The notes below the pieces were generated by a model. That model was not told the DNA's origin and did no database searches. It worked only from the letters and a program-made list of their open reading frames with translations. Positions 48,641 through 60,519 of a DNA stretch of 64,000 bases are shown one piece after another. Source of the stretch: Cucumis sativus (taxonomy: Eukaryota > Streptophyta > Magnoliopsida > Cucurbitales > Cucurbitaceae); the NCBI RefSeq assembly GCF_000004075.3, contig NC_026656.2:1426001-1490000 (forward strand), given 5' to 3'. Made by a program: the position numbers and the translations under genes. How positions within the stretch are numbered: the stretch's first letter is position 1; each line of letters starts with the position of its first letter.

Positions 48641-49546
48641 GACAATTCTCCATTAAACTAGTTGAATATTGCGTGTGTTACACGATATTTTGTAACACTA
48701 AAAGCTTATAGTTGAATATAATTTGAAGACAAATATATCTATATATTATTAAAATGTAAATTAAAAAATTAAGGAAAATGTAATTGCTTTTTAAGAAATT
48801 TATTGAAGTTTATTTGGATGATTTGATTATCATCTTAATCACTTTAATTTAACACAAAACAAATAATTTATTCATTTTGTTTTAATTTTGTGATAATTTA
48901 TTTTTACTTTTGATTTGGACAATGTGTTTATTTTCTTACAACCAAATCTTCTTAATGTTAAACTATAATTGAATTTTTTTAAAAAATTGTGATAATACTC
49001 TCTATTGTTTTTCTGTATAAAATGTCTTATTTACTTCTTAATTGGATGACTTAGAAAAATTTATTATACATTCAACTTGATAATTAGATAAAACAATAAT
49101 TTTGTTTTCTCATAAATATTACTTTAAATCTATTTTTATAAATATATAAAGATTTGGTCATATGAACCTATAGAAAATTCAAGTCAATTGACCAAAACCA
49201 ACCAAAACGAAGATAGTTGGTCAAAGATAAGAAAAGGTTTGATCGGTATCAGTTTAAAACAAATATAAACCTATAACATTTATAACAAAATTCAAAGACG
49301 AACAACGATCAATTTGTACTTGTTCGAGGTCGAAATTGATTACATTCATCTACTAAATTGATTAGAAGTTTGTGTAGAAGTTTATATAAATGGAATGGAT
49401 ATAGATTAAATGAATGAAAATAAGATACCAATTAGAAGGGAACACGTGTCTTACATTGAAGGAATTTCAAAACCCTTTCTTTGCTGTTATTCGTACGACG
49501 TGTCGACTTTTGAATTGTTCGTTCTTTTAATCTCATCGGTGAGAAT

Positions 49547-49621
49547 ATGCACACGATGATGATCGCACTCTTCGTAGCCATGAACGAAGATGATCCAAAG
49601 TTTCAGACATTCAATTGCTGA
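49547..49621 (+). promoter_or_regulatory. uORF 1 upstream of the CUE gene (24 codons)
   Basis: ATG at 49547 opens MHTMMIALFVAMNEDDPKFQ and ends at TGA 49619-49621. It lies in the probable 5'UTR; whether it is included depends on the unknown start site. It precedes the main ATG by 358 bp. Confidence 0.35.
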
Positions 49622-49798
49622 GAATTTCTCTTCTTTTCTAATTTGATTTCCATCTCAAATCCCTTGGAATTGACTTTATTTGTTGTCAATTTTGTTTATG
49701 GTCTATGAGATCGAAAGGATTTTCAACTTTAACCTAATCCGATCGTTTTCTCTTTGTTTTGATTGCTGGTGTTCTTGAGTTTTTCTTAATTCTTGAAG

Positions 49799-49878
49799 AT
49801 GTTCTGGTTTGGATCCGGTGGATTTGCCGCATGAATTGGACGGAAGGTTTGGGTGCGGATCGAGCGCTTAGAGAGTAG
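49799..49878 (+). promoter_or_regulatory. Two stop/start-overlapping uORFs before the CUE gene
   Basis: uORF 2 (49799-49834) reads MFWFGSGGFAA. Its stop overlaps the start of uORF 3 (49831-49878, MNWTEGLGADRALRE) as ATGA. uORF 3 ends 26 bp before the main ATG at 49905. This tight chain should limit initiation at the main start or rely on reinitiation. Confidence 0.5.
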
Positions 49879-49904
49879 AGGAAGCTGAGCAGCGGCGCTG
49901 AAAC

Positions 49905-52900
49905 ATGTCTGCCATCGTGTGCGGGAAGAGATCCTTATTTGAAGACCTGCCTACGCCTCCCGTTTCTAAGAGAATTCGTTGTTCGTCTTCTTCGCCTGTG
50001 CGGTTTTCGCCTCCAAGATCATCGAATCACTCTGTTTCTCCCTTTCCCCAGACGTCTTCCTCACAATCGGCTTACTTAGTCGATTATCTTCGAGCGATTT
50101 TTCCTGATATGGATAAGCAGGTCTGTTTGGATATGCACCTTTTTTTTTTTTCCTTTTTCTCTAAAATTAAGGTTAATTTATGCAATGGATGGATGTTATG
50201 AATCGAAATATGAACTACTCGTTTTGTTGTATTTTCAAGACATTTCTGATGATAGATTTTTTGCTTTTGTTTTTAATTCAATGGGAAATGTATTTGAATG
50301 CTTACTGTTTGCTTTGAAATTGATATTCTAGCTTCTAGAAAGGGCACTTGAAGAATGTGGTGATGATCTAGATTTAGCCATTAGAAGCTTGAACCAGCTT
50401 CATTTAGGGTATAATGACAGAAACTTGGGAAGTGCTTCAAACTCCTCTGATGTGGCTTTGGAAGCAAATGTTCAACCTCAATCTCAAGGTTTGTATTCTA
50501 CGTGAACTGAACCTTGGACTTGATAATTCTAGTCTCAATGCTCTGTAATTGTCTTTATAGCAAATATTTTCAATTTTACGACTGTGACTCTGTGAGTGCA
50601 CGAGAGAAGATTTCAATGTTTGGTTCATTTATGAATATTTACTTATGACATTCTTGACATATTCTGAAGTTGTATACTTTCTTGATAAACCCTTTATCTT
50701 ACAGACCAATTATTTTTCGTAGGAGAAGGAATAGTAGTGATTCATTGTTTGAATTCATAACAAGTTTGGGTCGTGAATTTACTAATACCTTAGGTGACTT
50801 AACCTCTGAAGCCATGAATACAAATTTGTTTAATGGACCTCTTATACCGTGCAATGACTTTTGCAAAAGCATATTACACAAACCAAAAATCGTTCATGTT
50901 GAACCAAGCTTCAACATCAGATTCATTTGCATTAGCCACACACAGATTAAACAAATTTAACCATTACAATTCAAACCAACAAGTTTCCAGCAAAGCAAAG
51001 AAGAGGCTTGAGAGAATTACATCGCAAGCTCTGTTTCTTATGATAAAAGGCACAAACAAAGCGTAGAGAGGGGTTTTTTTTTTTTTTTTTTGATCAAAAT
51101 GACTATTGCTCATGGAGTGCTTTGGTTTGATCGTGGTGCTGCTTATGTCTTTTTATCATCTCTGCCCTTCCTTTGCTGATCTTTGGTTGTATCTCTCTTG
51201 TTTGGTTATTCTTTTTTTGTTTGCTTATCCGGTTGTTCTCCCTAATGGGGTCTTCCCTCTGCACTCTCTGGCTATCTCATTCATCTATGAAATTGTTTCT
51301 TATCCAAAAAAAAAAAAAAAAAAAGAAAAAGAAAAGAAAAAGAAAAAAATCCCTTAAGCTTGAACTTAGGGAAACCGAACATCCTGAAATTGTGCATTTT
51401 ATTTTTGTTTTACATTTTCCAGTGAAGCTAGGATTGTCTCGTTTGCCACAGTTGGCTTTTGATATCATTTTTATTCCTCAAATCTATTTGACCTGGATTA
51501 TAGTGGTAGTTCCATCCAAATCTGCAACCCCAACCAGTAGAGAGTAACTGAGCGAAATGAGTGATCTTTTATTGTCTTTCCTGAATATTCACGACACTAA
51601 TAGTTTGGGGCAGCTAAGCATTTTTAGGTCGTTAGGACAACCTTAGTGTGGAAGTTACTAAATTTAGTCAGCTTTGATTGGTATCAGAGAGTGCCTAGGA
51701 TCAACCTTGGTGATGTCATGCAGAACTTTCTCAATTCTGATGAGAAGTTTTCAAACCTTGAAATTTTTTGTTTAAGCTCATTTATATCAGAGGTAGGTTT
51801 TTGTTAATAAAGACATTCCCTTTCCCAATATCATTCCTAGAAAATTTTCTTCAGTTTTTGTTGGTGGAAATTGGAAGTTAGTTTGCTGCCAATCAATTTA
51901 GGATATGTTTATTTTTTAGCCTTCTCTACAGAGTGATTTGTCTGTTAGGGTTCGTTGTTTCTAATATTCAGTGGATTGGAGCACTTCTTGTAACTTCCAT
52001 TTGATGTGGAGTGCACTTCCTTGTCCGCCTACTCCCCTTTGGTGATTATCTTTTCTTTCAGCACAGTGTTTCTTACCTCCCCGAATTGGGCATTAAGTGA
52101 ACCCTCATGACGAATAGTATACTGTAGTACACCCCTTTGTTGATCTTTTGTTCCTTTTATGACAAGCAGAAACCTTTTTACTTCCCCTCTTCATATTTGT
52201 GCCTTTTAGAATAAATTTTTCTTGTTAGAGATACTGATATATTCTCTCAAATGAAGTAGACACGCAAGGAGAAGCTGCAATTGCCGAGGATGCAACAGCC
52301 TCTGAGAATCTTCCCACAAATGGTGCAGAATGGGTGGATCTCTTTGTGAACGAAATGACAAGTGCCTCAAACATGGATGACGCGCGCAGCCGAGCTTCAA
52401 GAGTTCTTGAGGTTCTAGAAAAATCTATCTGTGCCCGTGCAAATGCAGAAGCAGCAAATAATTTTCATCAGGTCTTGAAACATTTACAATTTCTGCCACT
52501 ACAATTTCGACGGGGCCTTGCTGTGATTCTTATTTCGTTTTTCTAATCTAGGAAAACAAGATGCTTAGGGAACAAGTGGAAGCCCTTATCCAGGAAAACA
52601 CTATTCTCAAACGAGCTGTCTCTATCCAGCACGAACGTCAAAAGGAATTTGAAGGCAGGAACCAGGAGTTGCAGCAACTCAAAGAATTAGTCTCTCAATA
52701 CCAGGAGCAGTTGAAAACACTTGAGGTTGGTTTCATAAATGCTCTAAGATCTTACTTCCTTAGTTTATTAAAAAAAGTAAAGGCCACAGTTTTGATATCC
52801 TTGGAAACAACTTCTCATTAAAAAAAAAAAAACCATTATCACAATACTTCATAGTCTGATAACTCTTGCATCTTTTAATGAACTATTAGGTGAATAACTA

Positions 52901-52976
52901 TGCACTTACAGTGCATCTTAAACAAGCTCAACAGAGTAGCTCCATTCCAGGGCGTTTCCATCCTGACGTTTTTTAA
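49905..52976 (+). CDS. CUE-domain ubiquitin-binding-type protein
   Basis: Five exons join in phase to 281 aa: 49905-50120, 50332-50488, 52260-52471, 52552-52725, 52890-52976. The N-terminus (1-54) is Ser/Pro-rich and basic. A CUE-like helical module runs about 55-97: AYLVDYLRAIFPDMDKQ then LLERALEECGDDLDLAIRSL. A middle region with EWVDLFVNEMTSASNMDDAR (about 147-166) is followed by a coiled coil at about 196-253, rich in Gln/Glu/Leu (LREQVEALIQENTILKRAVS). It ends IPGRFHPDVF. The arrangement matches a small plant family annotated as Cue-type ubiquitin-system component; CUE domains bind mono-ubiquitin. No catalytic residues are seen. Intron 2 (1.77 kb) contains LINE and LTR debris. Function in the plant is not known to me. 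Confidence 0.88.
51090..51345 (+). mobile_element. LINE 3' end with poly(A) in CUE-gene intron 2
   Basis: A noncoding block ends CATCTATGAAATTGTTTCTT, ATCC, then 19 A followed by AG-interrupted A runs (51304-51350). This is a 5'-truncated non-LTR insertion, judged by the poly(A) tail and by sharing its tail motif with the fragments in TBC intron 10 and UGNT1 intron 2. The tail is long and pure enough to suggest a fairly young insertion. Confidence 0.6.
51679..51689 (+). mobile_element. Primer-binding-site-like relic of an LTR retroelement
   Basis: TGGTATCAGAG matches the usual plant retrotransposon PBS complementary to the 3' end of initiator tRNA-Met. The preceding 130 bp or so could be the end of a degenerate LTR, but no border was found. 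No gag/pol frame follows. Confidence 0.35.
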
Positions 52977-55900
52977 TTTGGAATTACTACATTGAAACTG
53001 TGGTAAACTCGATCCTCACAAGACTTCTATCCCATCAAAATACATAGTAAGATGACCAACTTGAACTTCAATCAGTAGCATGTTTGTGGGTTCCTCTTTT
53101 TTTTATCTAGAAGGTATAAAAGAGTCGAGGCATCTACTTTTCCATCTGTCAGTACAGGGATTAATTCCTTTCTTCTTCTTCTTCTTCTTCTTCTTCTTCT
53201 TTTTCATTTAGTTGTTTCTGTCCTGCCATTGGATTAAATTTGATTCTAATAGATATATCTTTTCTTCTTCTTATTATTATTTTTTGTCTTTTCATTTTGC
53301 CTGATTATAGTTCGAAGCCTGATTGGAATACAAAGAATAACACTTCGAATGGAAAAAGTTTCATTACTTTTCTTTTCATATTCTTGTCTAATTATCTACT
53401 TTTTGTATACTCAATAATGGATTAAAATATGCCTTCCCCACCTCGAAATGAGATAACAAATGCATCTAGTTCATTCCTGTTCTACCAATTATTCTGCCTA
53501 GGATCTATTTAACTTCTGTGAGCACAATTGTAGCCCATTGATGAGTGATTTTCATAAAAGTAGGGTGATGTGATCTTTATACCATGCTTCATCTTTAGGC
53601 TTTTGCTTTTTTAACTTTATACTGCAACCTTGTGATGATGCTTATTTGTAGAAGTAATTCTCTTCTGGAGAAAGCTTCACAGCATTGCAAACTTGGCCAT
53701 TTTCTTCGAAATTGCAAGGTAAATAACTTGCTAGAAACTCATAATTGAGGTTGCTATAAAATATCACCCAAAACTTTATGAGAAGTAACGGTTTTAGTCC
53801 CTATACTTTGATTTAGTTTTTCTGGCATTTAGTTTCTATATTTTTAATTTTTAATCGGCTGTTCAAATTTATAACAATTTAGTTCTATTCTTTAAAAAAT
53901 CTCATCAAATTAAACTATTGATTTTGATTAGGTTACAGCTTTGACATCCTTTGATAATTGTTTGATTTTCGTTTTTTAATATTTGAAAATTAAGCTCAGA
54001 AATACCACTTTCATACCTGGTGAATAGGGTCTTAGTTTTTATAATTCATAAACAAAGTTTCCATGAATCAGACAACAATGGTGCTTAAATTTATAGAGCA
54101 CATCTGATTTTTAATTAGCAGAATTTTCCATGATTTCGTTTGGAATTGAACTTAGACTGTGTTTATTCGTGGAGAATTTCATCAATGATAATTTGAAAAG
54201 TAGGCCTTATTTAATTATATTTTGTTGTTTACTTGTGTTTTATAATCATAATAAAATCGGGGCTCCACTATTACCAAACTTGAAAATCAACAAACTTAAC
54301 TTAATTAAGAAGTCGGAGGTGTTTAATTTGATTGCATTTGAAAATTATGTGAGATCTACTAGTTTTGTTTAGATACTTTTAAATGATCTTCCTACGTTTG
54401 TCTGCAGATTTGGTTATCATAGGAGAATTGTGAATGTGACAATTAATACTACCGTTACAAATATCGTTATTAACTAACATTATAACGAATAATGGTAATG
54501 TTAAGAAAACAATTGATACCAAACAACACAATAAACATGATCAAACCATATACGTTTAGAACATGTCTAAGTAAAGTGATAAAAACAATTCACGATTAAG
54601 ATTTAAGATTGATCCATCAATGAAATTCTATTACAGTAAAACAATCAAATTAAACAATCTAATCATAATTTGATTAATACACATTTATGATGAAAATCTA
54701 CCATCATTATGTTACATTAGCTACTTAATTACTTGTTTAGGGATGGAATTTTCAATGTTTAGGTTTGGTATACCAACTCTTGACTTGACATGCGAAGGTG
54801 TTGTAAAATATGATGCGATTGAGCTTTGATTTGATCCCACTTCTCAATGACTAATCCTACCCAAACCATAGTATATTACTTATGAACTTCTTCCATGATT
54901 TTAGTTGAGGATCAAAGAAGTTTTATTTCTCAAGAAATTAAAAAGAAATCGTTGGTCAAATTCCATTTTGCCAACTCGAGCGGTTTGAATGGTTAAGAAA
55001 AATATTAAATTTAGTCTTTCAAAATTAAATAATAATAACTTTTACACAAGAAATAAAATACATGTTTTCTAAATTTACAATGAAATTGGCAATCGGTTGT
55101 AAAAGTGCTTTTTTTTTAAGAAAAAAATCAAACAACGTCTTTCAATATATACTGAATTTAAGATTTATATGAAGTAGGAAAAAACAAAAAGTTGAATATC
55201 TAAGTTATATCATACATTCACCAACCTAATATTTAAATTTAATTTATTTTAAAGAAAAAACTCCTTTTAATCACTTAAAATTACTAAACTAAATATTCGA
55301 AACTATTAAAAAAAATAAAATGGTAGATTAATTAATAGACTTATATTAATATATTGATAGACATTATTTTTAAAATTTATAATATTTTATAAATATTTTA
55401 GGACAATTTTTTTCAAATAATTCCAAGGACTATAAAATTGAAACTAAATTGATTTAAAATGACCTAAAATAGAAAGTGAAATAAGAGTGATGATATTATG
55501 ATGGAACTTTGGAAGTATTATAATAATAGTAGTAATTTATGAAACGACAAAATCAAACAAAATTTTAAAACGGAAACTTCTATGATATCATTATCACATA
55601 ACAAATTCAAGAGAAAAAGAAATAGTCTTCGACTTAACAAAGGAAAACTCAAAAGAAAAAAAGTCTTCTAATTCTGTATTTGAAAATTAATTTAATTCAG
55701 TCAATTACCACTTGTTTTAAAATAATCCTCTCTTGTGGCTATCGACAAATATAATACAAAAGTACATGTGACCATGTCAATATATATATAGAATCTTCTT
55801 GACCAATATTTAGTTTAATTAACCACTAATTATAATTATACATCCATTGTTCTTATAAATTCATTATTGTCATCCCATTAATTTATCCATATAAATTCAT

Positions 55901-57160
55901 TATGTATATGTAGGGTGTACACGTACATCTATGCTTAAAATGCTTTTAATAAAGCAATTTCTATAGTTATATAACGTGAGTTGGTTGTATAAAATTTTTA
56001 TATATATATTTTTTAACTTTTACTATATTTATAAATAAATTATCATATTGTGATTGTTTTTAGACAAGTATACAAAGTGCAAATATTTTCAAATTTTGTT
56101 GTTAGAATGCTATTAATAAAAGCTATTTGTTTGTTAATTTTTCTTTTAAAAAAATTAGTTTGGAAAGTTACGTGTTGACGTGTAATTAATAGAACCATCA
56201 ATACCAAAGGAAGAAAAAAACAAAGACAATTTTTTTAGTACGACAATTGTGAGATGAGAGATTACGAAGTCACATCAATACTACCAAGCCATCATTTTAG
56301 AAGTTGGGTGTAAAACTTATATGCAATTAGGTTTGAAGTGCACTCGTGTGACATCTCGTCTTTTGACAAGGGATCCATTCTCCTTCAAGGTTTGCCTGCT
56401 AGATTATGTCCACTAGACATGTAACCCATTCTTATGGTACAACGTGTTGATTTTATTCCACTTCTTCGTTGTATATATTTTTTTTCTTTATAGAGAACCC
56501 ATCTTATGGTGACATGTTGACATCATAAGAATGAACCACTTGTTTGGTCTATTTGAGTTGGGTATAGCCTTAAATGCAAGTAGGGTTTTTCCCAAAGTAG
56601 TTTATGTTATATTCTAGATTACCTTGATTTTCTAGATCAAGTAATATAACCAAAATTCTATAGGTAAAAAGACAATATCTCCATGGATACGAAACCTTAT
56701 AGTAGTGACTCCAAAATTAAAACCACAAACATTCATGCTTCAAGTAAACAATACCGACCGATTATAAAAATATGTGAGTGATCCGAACCTTTATAGAGTA
56801 GTTTTAAAGGCATACTTTTAACTTAACCAATCTCGAATCGATTTATAAGAGCTAAAGAGTTGTGTTCAAAGTAAACAGTATTAACTGCAAGCACAGCTAA
56901 AAAAGATCATAAACTTCCAACACAGTAACACAAATTTCCAAAATCAAACCATATGCACAAACTTATATTGTATAAATAGTGAAAAAAATGGACAGTTAGA
57001 GACAGAGTGGGAAAAATTCTATAATCAGTTTCATAAAACTAATTCCCACAAAAAGAAGAAACCAAAATCCACAAATCTTTTCTTTCTTTCTTTCTTTCCT
57101 ACATAATCCTATGCTTCTAACAATTAGACCCAAAAAAATAAAAAGAAAAGTATAGACTGA
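52977..57160. other. Intergenic region between CUE and calmodulin-like genes
   Basis: It starts with the CUE gene 3'UTR and a CTT microsatellite (about 53171-53200). It then becomes AT-rich, with a dispersed-repeat copy near 55300-55400 and a small direct/inverted repeat cluster at 56423-56540. DNA around 56990-57160 is the likely 3'UTR of the calmodulin-like gene. No further exon recognised. Confidence 0.5.
56423..56540. repeat. Three-copy motif, two direct and one inverted
   Basis: AACCCATTCTTATGGTACAA (from 56423) and AACCCATCTTATGGTGACAT (from 56496) are direct copies, both followed by GTTGA. CATCATAAGAATGAACC at 56521-56537 is the inverse of the same motif, so the last two form a hairpin with about a 10-nt loop. 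Confidence 0.55.
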
Positions 57161-57844
57161 TTAAGATGATGTCAAAATAGTTACTCCATTTCTCATCATC
57201 TTCTTAAACTCATCAAAATTCACCATTCCATCACCATCTAAATCCACTTTCCTTATCATTTCCTTACAATTCTCAACAATTTTCCCTTCATTCATCCCTA
57301 ATGAACACAACACCAAACTCAACTCCTCGACAGAAATCAACCCATCACTATCCTTATCAAAGACTCCAAACGCATCTTTCAACTCATCTTCCTCATCTTC
57401 AACACTTGTTTTCTTATTCTCTTCAAAACCCATCATTAATTTCCCACCCAAAACACAAAACTCCTCAAAATCAATCAACCCATCTCCATTTTCATCAACC
57501 CCTTTCAACATTTCCTCCGCATCTTTCTCTGTTATCATCATCCTCATACTCTTCAACGACTCCATTAACTCCTTCTTTGTAATGAACCCATCGTCGTTCT
57601 TGTCGAATGTCCCAAACACTTTCTTCATTTCCATCGCGGACGGTGGTGGAGGTGACGGCGAAGGCGACGGCGACGGCGGTGGCGGTGGTTGGAGTGGAGT
57701 GGATTTGAAATGGGTGATTTGAGATGAGGGTTTTATAGATTGGAACCAAGCGGAGAATCTTTTTGAGGGGAAATAGAGGAGGAAATTGATGAAACCAGCA
57801 ACGAATAAAACAGACAATAACAGAAAATTGAAGATGGGTTCCAT
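57161..57844 (-). CDS. Calmodulin-like protein with N-terminal membrane anchor
   Basis: Single open frame of 227 aa starting MEPIFNFLLL. Residues 5-25 are hydrophobic (signal anchor), followed by a basic/aromatic stretch and a linker PPPPPSPSPSPSPPPP (53-68). Four EF hands follow with complete ligand sets: DKNDDGFITKKE (81-92), DENGDGLIDFEE (117-128), DKDSDGLISVEE (163-174) and DLDGDGMVNFDE (201-212). This is the CML3/4/5/7 layout of plants, whose anchored members (for example Arabidopsis CML4/CML5) sit on endomembrane vesicles and sense Ca2+. An in-frame ATG at 58009 would add 55 residues, but it lies only about 20 bp from the TATA box and is probably at or before the transcript start. The gene is intronless, usual for CMLs. 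Which CML it matches is uncertain. Confidence 0.92.
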   Translation of the reverse strand: MEPIFNFLLLSVLFVAGFINFLLYFPSKRFSAWFQSIKPSSQITHFKSTPLQPPPPPSPSPSPSPPPPSAMEMKKVFGTFDKNDDGFITKKELMESLKSMRMMITEKDAEEMLKGVDENGDGLIDFEEFCVLGGKLMMGFEENKKTSVEDEEDELKDAFGVFDKDSDGLISVEELSLVLCSLGMNEGKIVENCKEMIRKVDLDGDGMVNFDEFKKMMRNGVTILTSS

Positions 57845-58027
57845 TGGTGAAGTTCGTAGAAGAAGGAAGTTGCAAGGAAATTGGGGATTTGAAGAAATGG
57901 GTTTTAAAGGAAAAGGAAGGAGAAGAAGAGAAGAAAAGAAAAGGAGGAATTTGGTGAATTGAAAGAAACGCGGTTTATGAATCTCAACTCTGCTTTTTGG
58001 ATCCCACAAACCGCGTTTTTGTTTTTG

Positions 58028-58034
58028 TTATATA
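58028..58034 (-). promoter_or_regulatory. TATA box of the calmodulin-like gene
   Basis: TATATAA on the minus strand, about 185 bp before the chosen ATG (57844). A start site 25-35 bp downstream would fall near 58000, which leaves the in-frame ATG at 58009 outside or at the edge of the transcript and supports the start at 57844. Confidence 0.6.
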
Positions 58035-58035
58035 A

Positions 58036-60519
58036 GAAAGAAAGAAAGAAAGTGAATAAGAAAATAGATTGTAGTGATTGCGTGAGGGAACTTGGCATAG
58101 CATTGTTGCCGTTTTGAGTCTGCCAAAAAGTCTTTTAAATATATGAAAGTGATTCCTCTACCAACAATTCTTATCGCGTTCGTTTCACCTATCGTATTCA
58201 ATTTCCATTCATACGATGCTATTTTTACTTTTTAGTATAAAATAAAGACGTATGTAATAATGTTTGTTCAATTAAATTCTTATATTTTGCTTCAATAGTC
58301 TTCAATACCATAAGACATCTTTATTCTCTTTTTAATACTAAATTCTTTTTCTTCTCTTCCTAAATCCAATAAGGTGACATGTTGTTAGCAAATCATATAT
58401 AAATTTATGTGTGAATTTTTTTTCATATAATTTCGATATTCATACGAGACTTCAATCGATATCGTAAAAAAATAAATGACACAGGAAAAACAATCATCAA
58501 CAAAATGTCACTAATGTCAATATAACCTAAGTAACGTGCATTTTAAATATAACAAAATAAACCTTGTAATTCATGACTGATTGAGAATAACTTAACAGTG
58601 TTAAAAGATATTTTTAACAAATAAAAAATCAACACTAAAGCGAGCATAACTCAATTGTCATGGAACATATGCGTCTCACTGTTCAAAAAAATAAAACGAG
58701 AGATTGAAAAACTTTTCATTTAGAAAAAATTATATAGTCAACTATATATATATTATCTTCAAATAGTGAATAAATTTATTCATATTAGGAATAGAAAATT
58801 GTGATAATATTGTAATGGAGAAAGTGATGGAAACTTTTTCTTTTATTTAACAAAAAAGTATTTTATTGTCTATTAATTGAATCTTAAAGTTTTGTTTTTC
58901 TTTTTAAAAAAGACTTACACACATTTTTTGTATTAATGTATTTACCTAATCTTAATTCCAACTATTCTTAAGGTCCTTTCATTTTCTTTATATTATTTCT
59001 TGAAAACGAAGGCTAACTAAAAATTAATGTTGCAACTAAAAGCATCTATGTCTACATGTGTATATATAATATACATACATACCCGTCTATCTATAACTTT
59101 TGTTGACGCGCTTTATAATTTAATAAAATTAATATAAAAAAGATGTAAAAAATGGAGTTTGAACCTAGGTTTAGAAGAAGTAATTAGATGTGAACTAGCT
59201 ATTAGTATTATTATTATTTCAGCTATATATATATAAAAGAGCATAAAGTTGAGGAGGGCTTCAATTGTTAAACTTATATTAAATTCGTTGATGTATATAA
59301 GAAGCTGGCGATGATTCTTCGAGAAAAAAAAAAAGAGAAATTTCTATAACAATGCCATTTGGAAGCAAGTGGTGATAACTTATATTAAATGAGATTAAGG
59401 CTCTTATTATATTTTTTTATTGGTTCGGTGACTTATGATATGAAATTTGTTCAATTTTAGTTTATCAAAATTGACTAAATAATAATACTAAATTTTCATA
59501 TAGTACTAAAATAAAATTAATATGTGAATATGTTTTCAAAATTTATAGAAAAAATGCTATAGATAACAACTTTTTTCAAAAACAAAATCAACAACTTTAA
59601 AAATTATATTAATTAAAATTAAAGGAACTTCAAAATATACTATTCAATTGGAAGTTATTTGAATTTTTTTTTGAACAAGCAACTTATATTGGTTGGTGCA
59701 CCCACATGAAGGGACAAAATCATTTCTTATGTTACACTCAACAATTACTATCCCCACTTCCCTACACTACACCCCTTTTAAATTCCCTTTACTTTATTAA
59801 GTTTTTATATATGTAAAGTTAAATTTGAAATTTTTAACGTTCATGAAATAAGAATAAAGAATTAAAATGCTTTATTCTCATTTTTTAAGTTAATCTTTAA
59901 TTATGACAAAGTGAATATAGCTAAATTGATCGACGTATATGAATTAAATCATCATGCATTTAAGAACATGTCTAATAAAAATGAATCAAACTTTAACCCT
60001 ATCATCTTCATCTTTTGGGTTGTAAATATTAGAGTAAGATGTCATACTTAAACTTGAAGAAATCTTGCATTTGAAGTTTTCTCCTTCCATTTTTTTTTTT
60101 TGGTCAAAAGTAAAAAAAGAAAGAAAGAATCCTATCCCTAAAAAGAATAATAATAATAAAGGAAGGAAAAGGACAAATCTACCCCCCAAAAAGTAAAGGA
60201 GCCATGAAATTAATATCTTTAATTTTAAAAAAATTATTAATGATATAACTATGAACTATCTATGTCATTATATATAATAGTTAAAAGCAATCATTATTAA
60301 TTACCTTTGCATCAAAGTGATCATATGTTTTGATTTGCATCACCAAAAAGTGTTATTTATGACCAAGATAAAAATAAAATACTATAAAAAGAGAAAATTG
60401 CCACCAATTTAATTTCAAATATTAACACAAATATTGGTTTATCACTGCTTCGAATTTAAACATATATTTCATAAAAATCTTAGCATAACTTAAATAAATT
60501 ATACTTCTTCATCTAGTCT
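58036..60519. other. AT-rich intergenic spacer
   Basis: No coding exon found. The minus-strand frame 59986-60189 is low-complexity. A piece around 58640-58700 (GCATAACTCAATTGTCATGG) loosely resembles a pol III A box, but no matching B box was found. Confidence 0.5.

Larger units (their letters stand above)
46620..49546. other. Divergent intergenic region between the RLCK and CUE genes
   Basis: It contains the RLCK leader with a GAA microsatellite (about 46698-46720). It also has two clear dispersed-repeat copies (47085-47270 and 48460-48640) and a G-box CACGTG at 49443-49448 about 460 bp before the CUE start codon. No coding exon found. Confidence 0.5.

Noticed and set aside
57301-57582. 93-aa plus-strand frame and the 126-aa minus frame at 57495-57875
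   Set aside because: Other-frame shadows of the calmodulin-like coding sequence.
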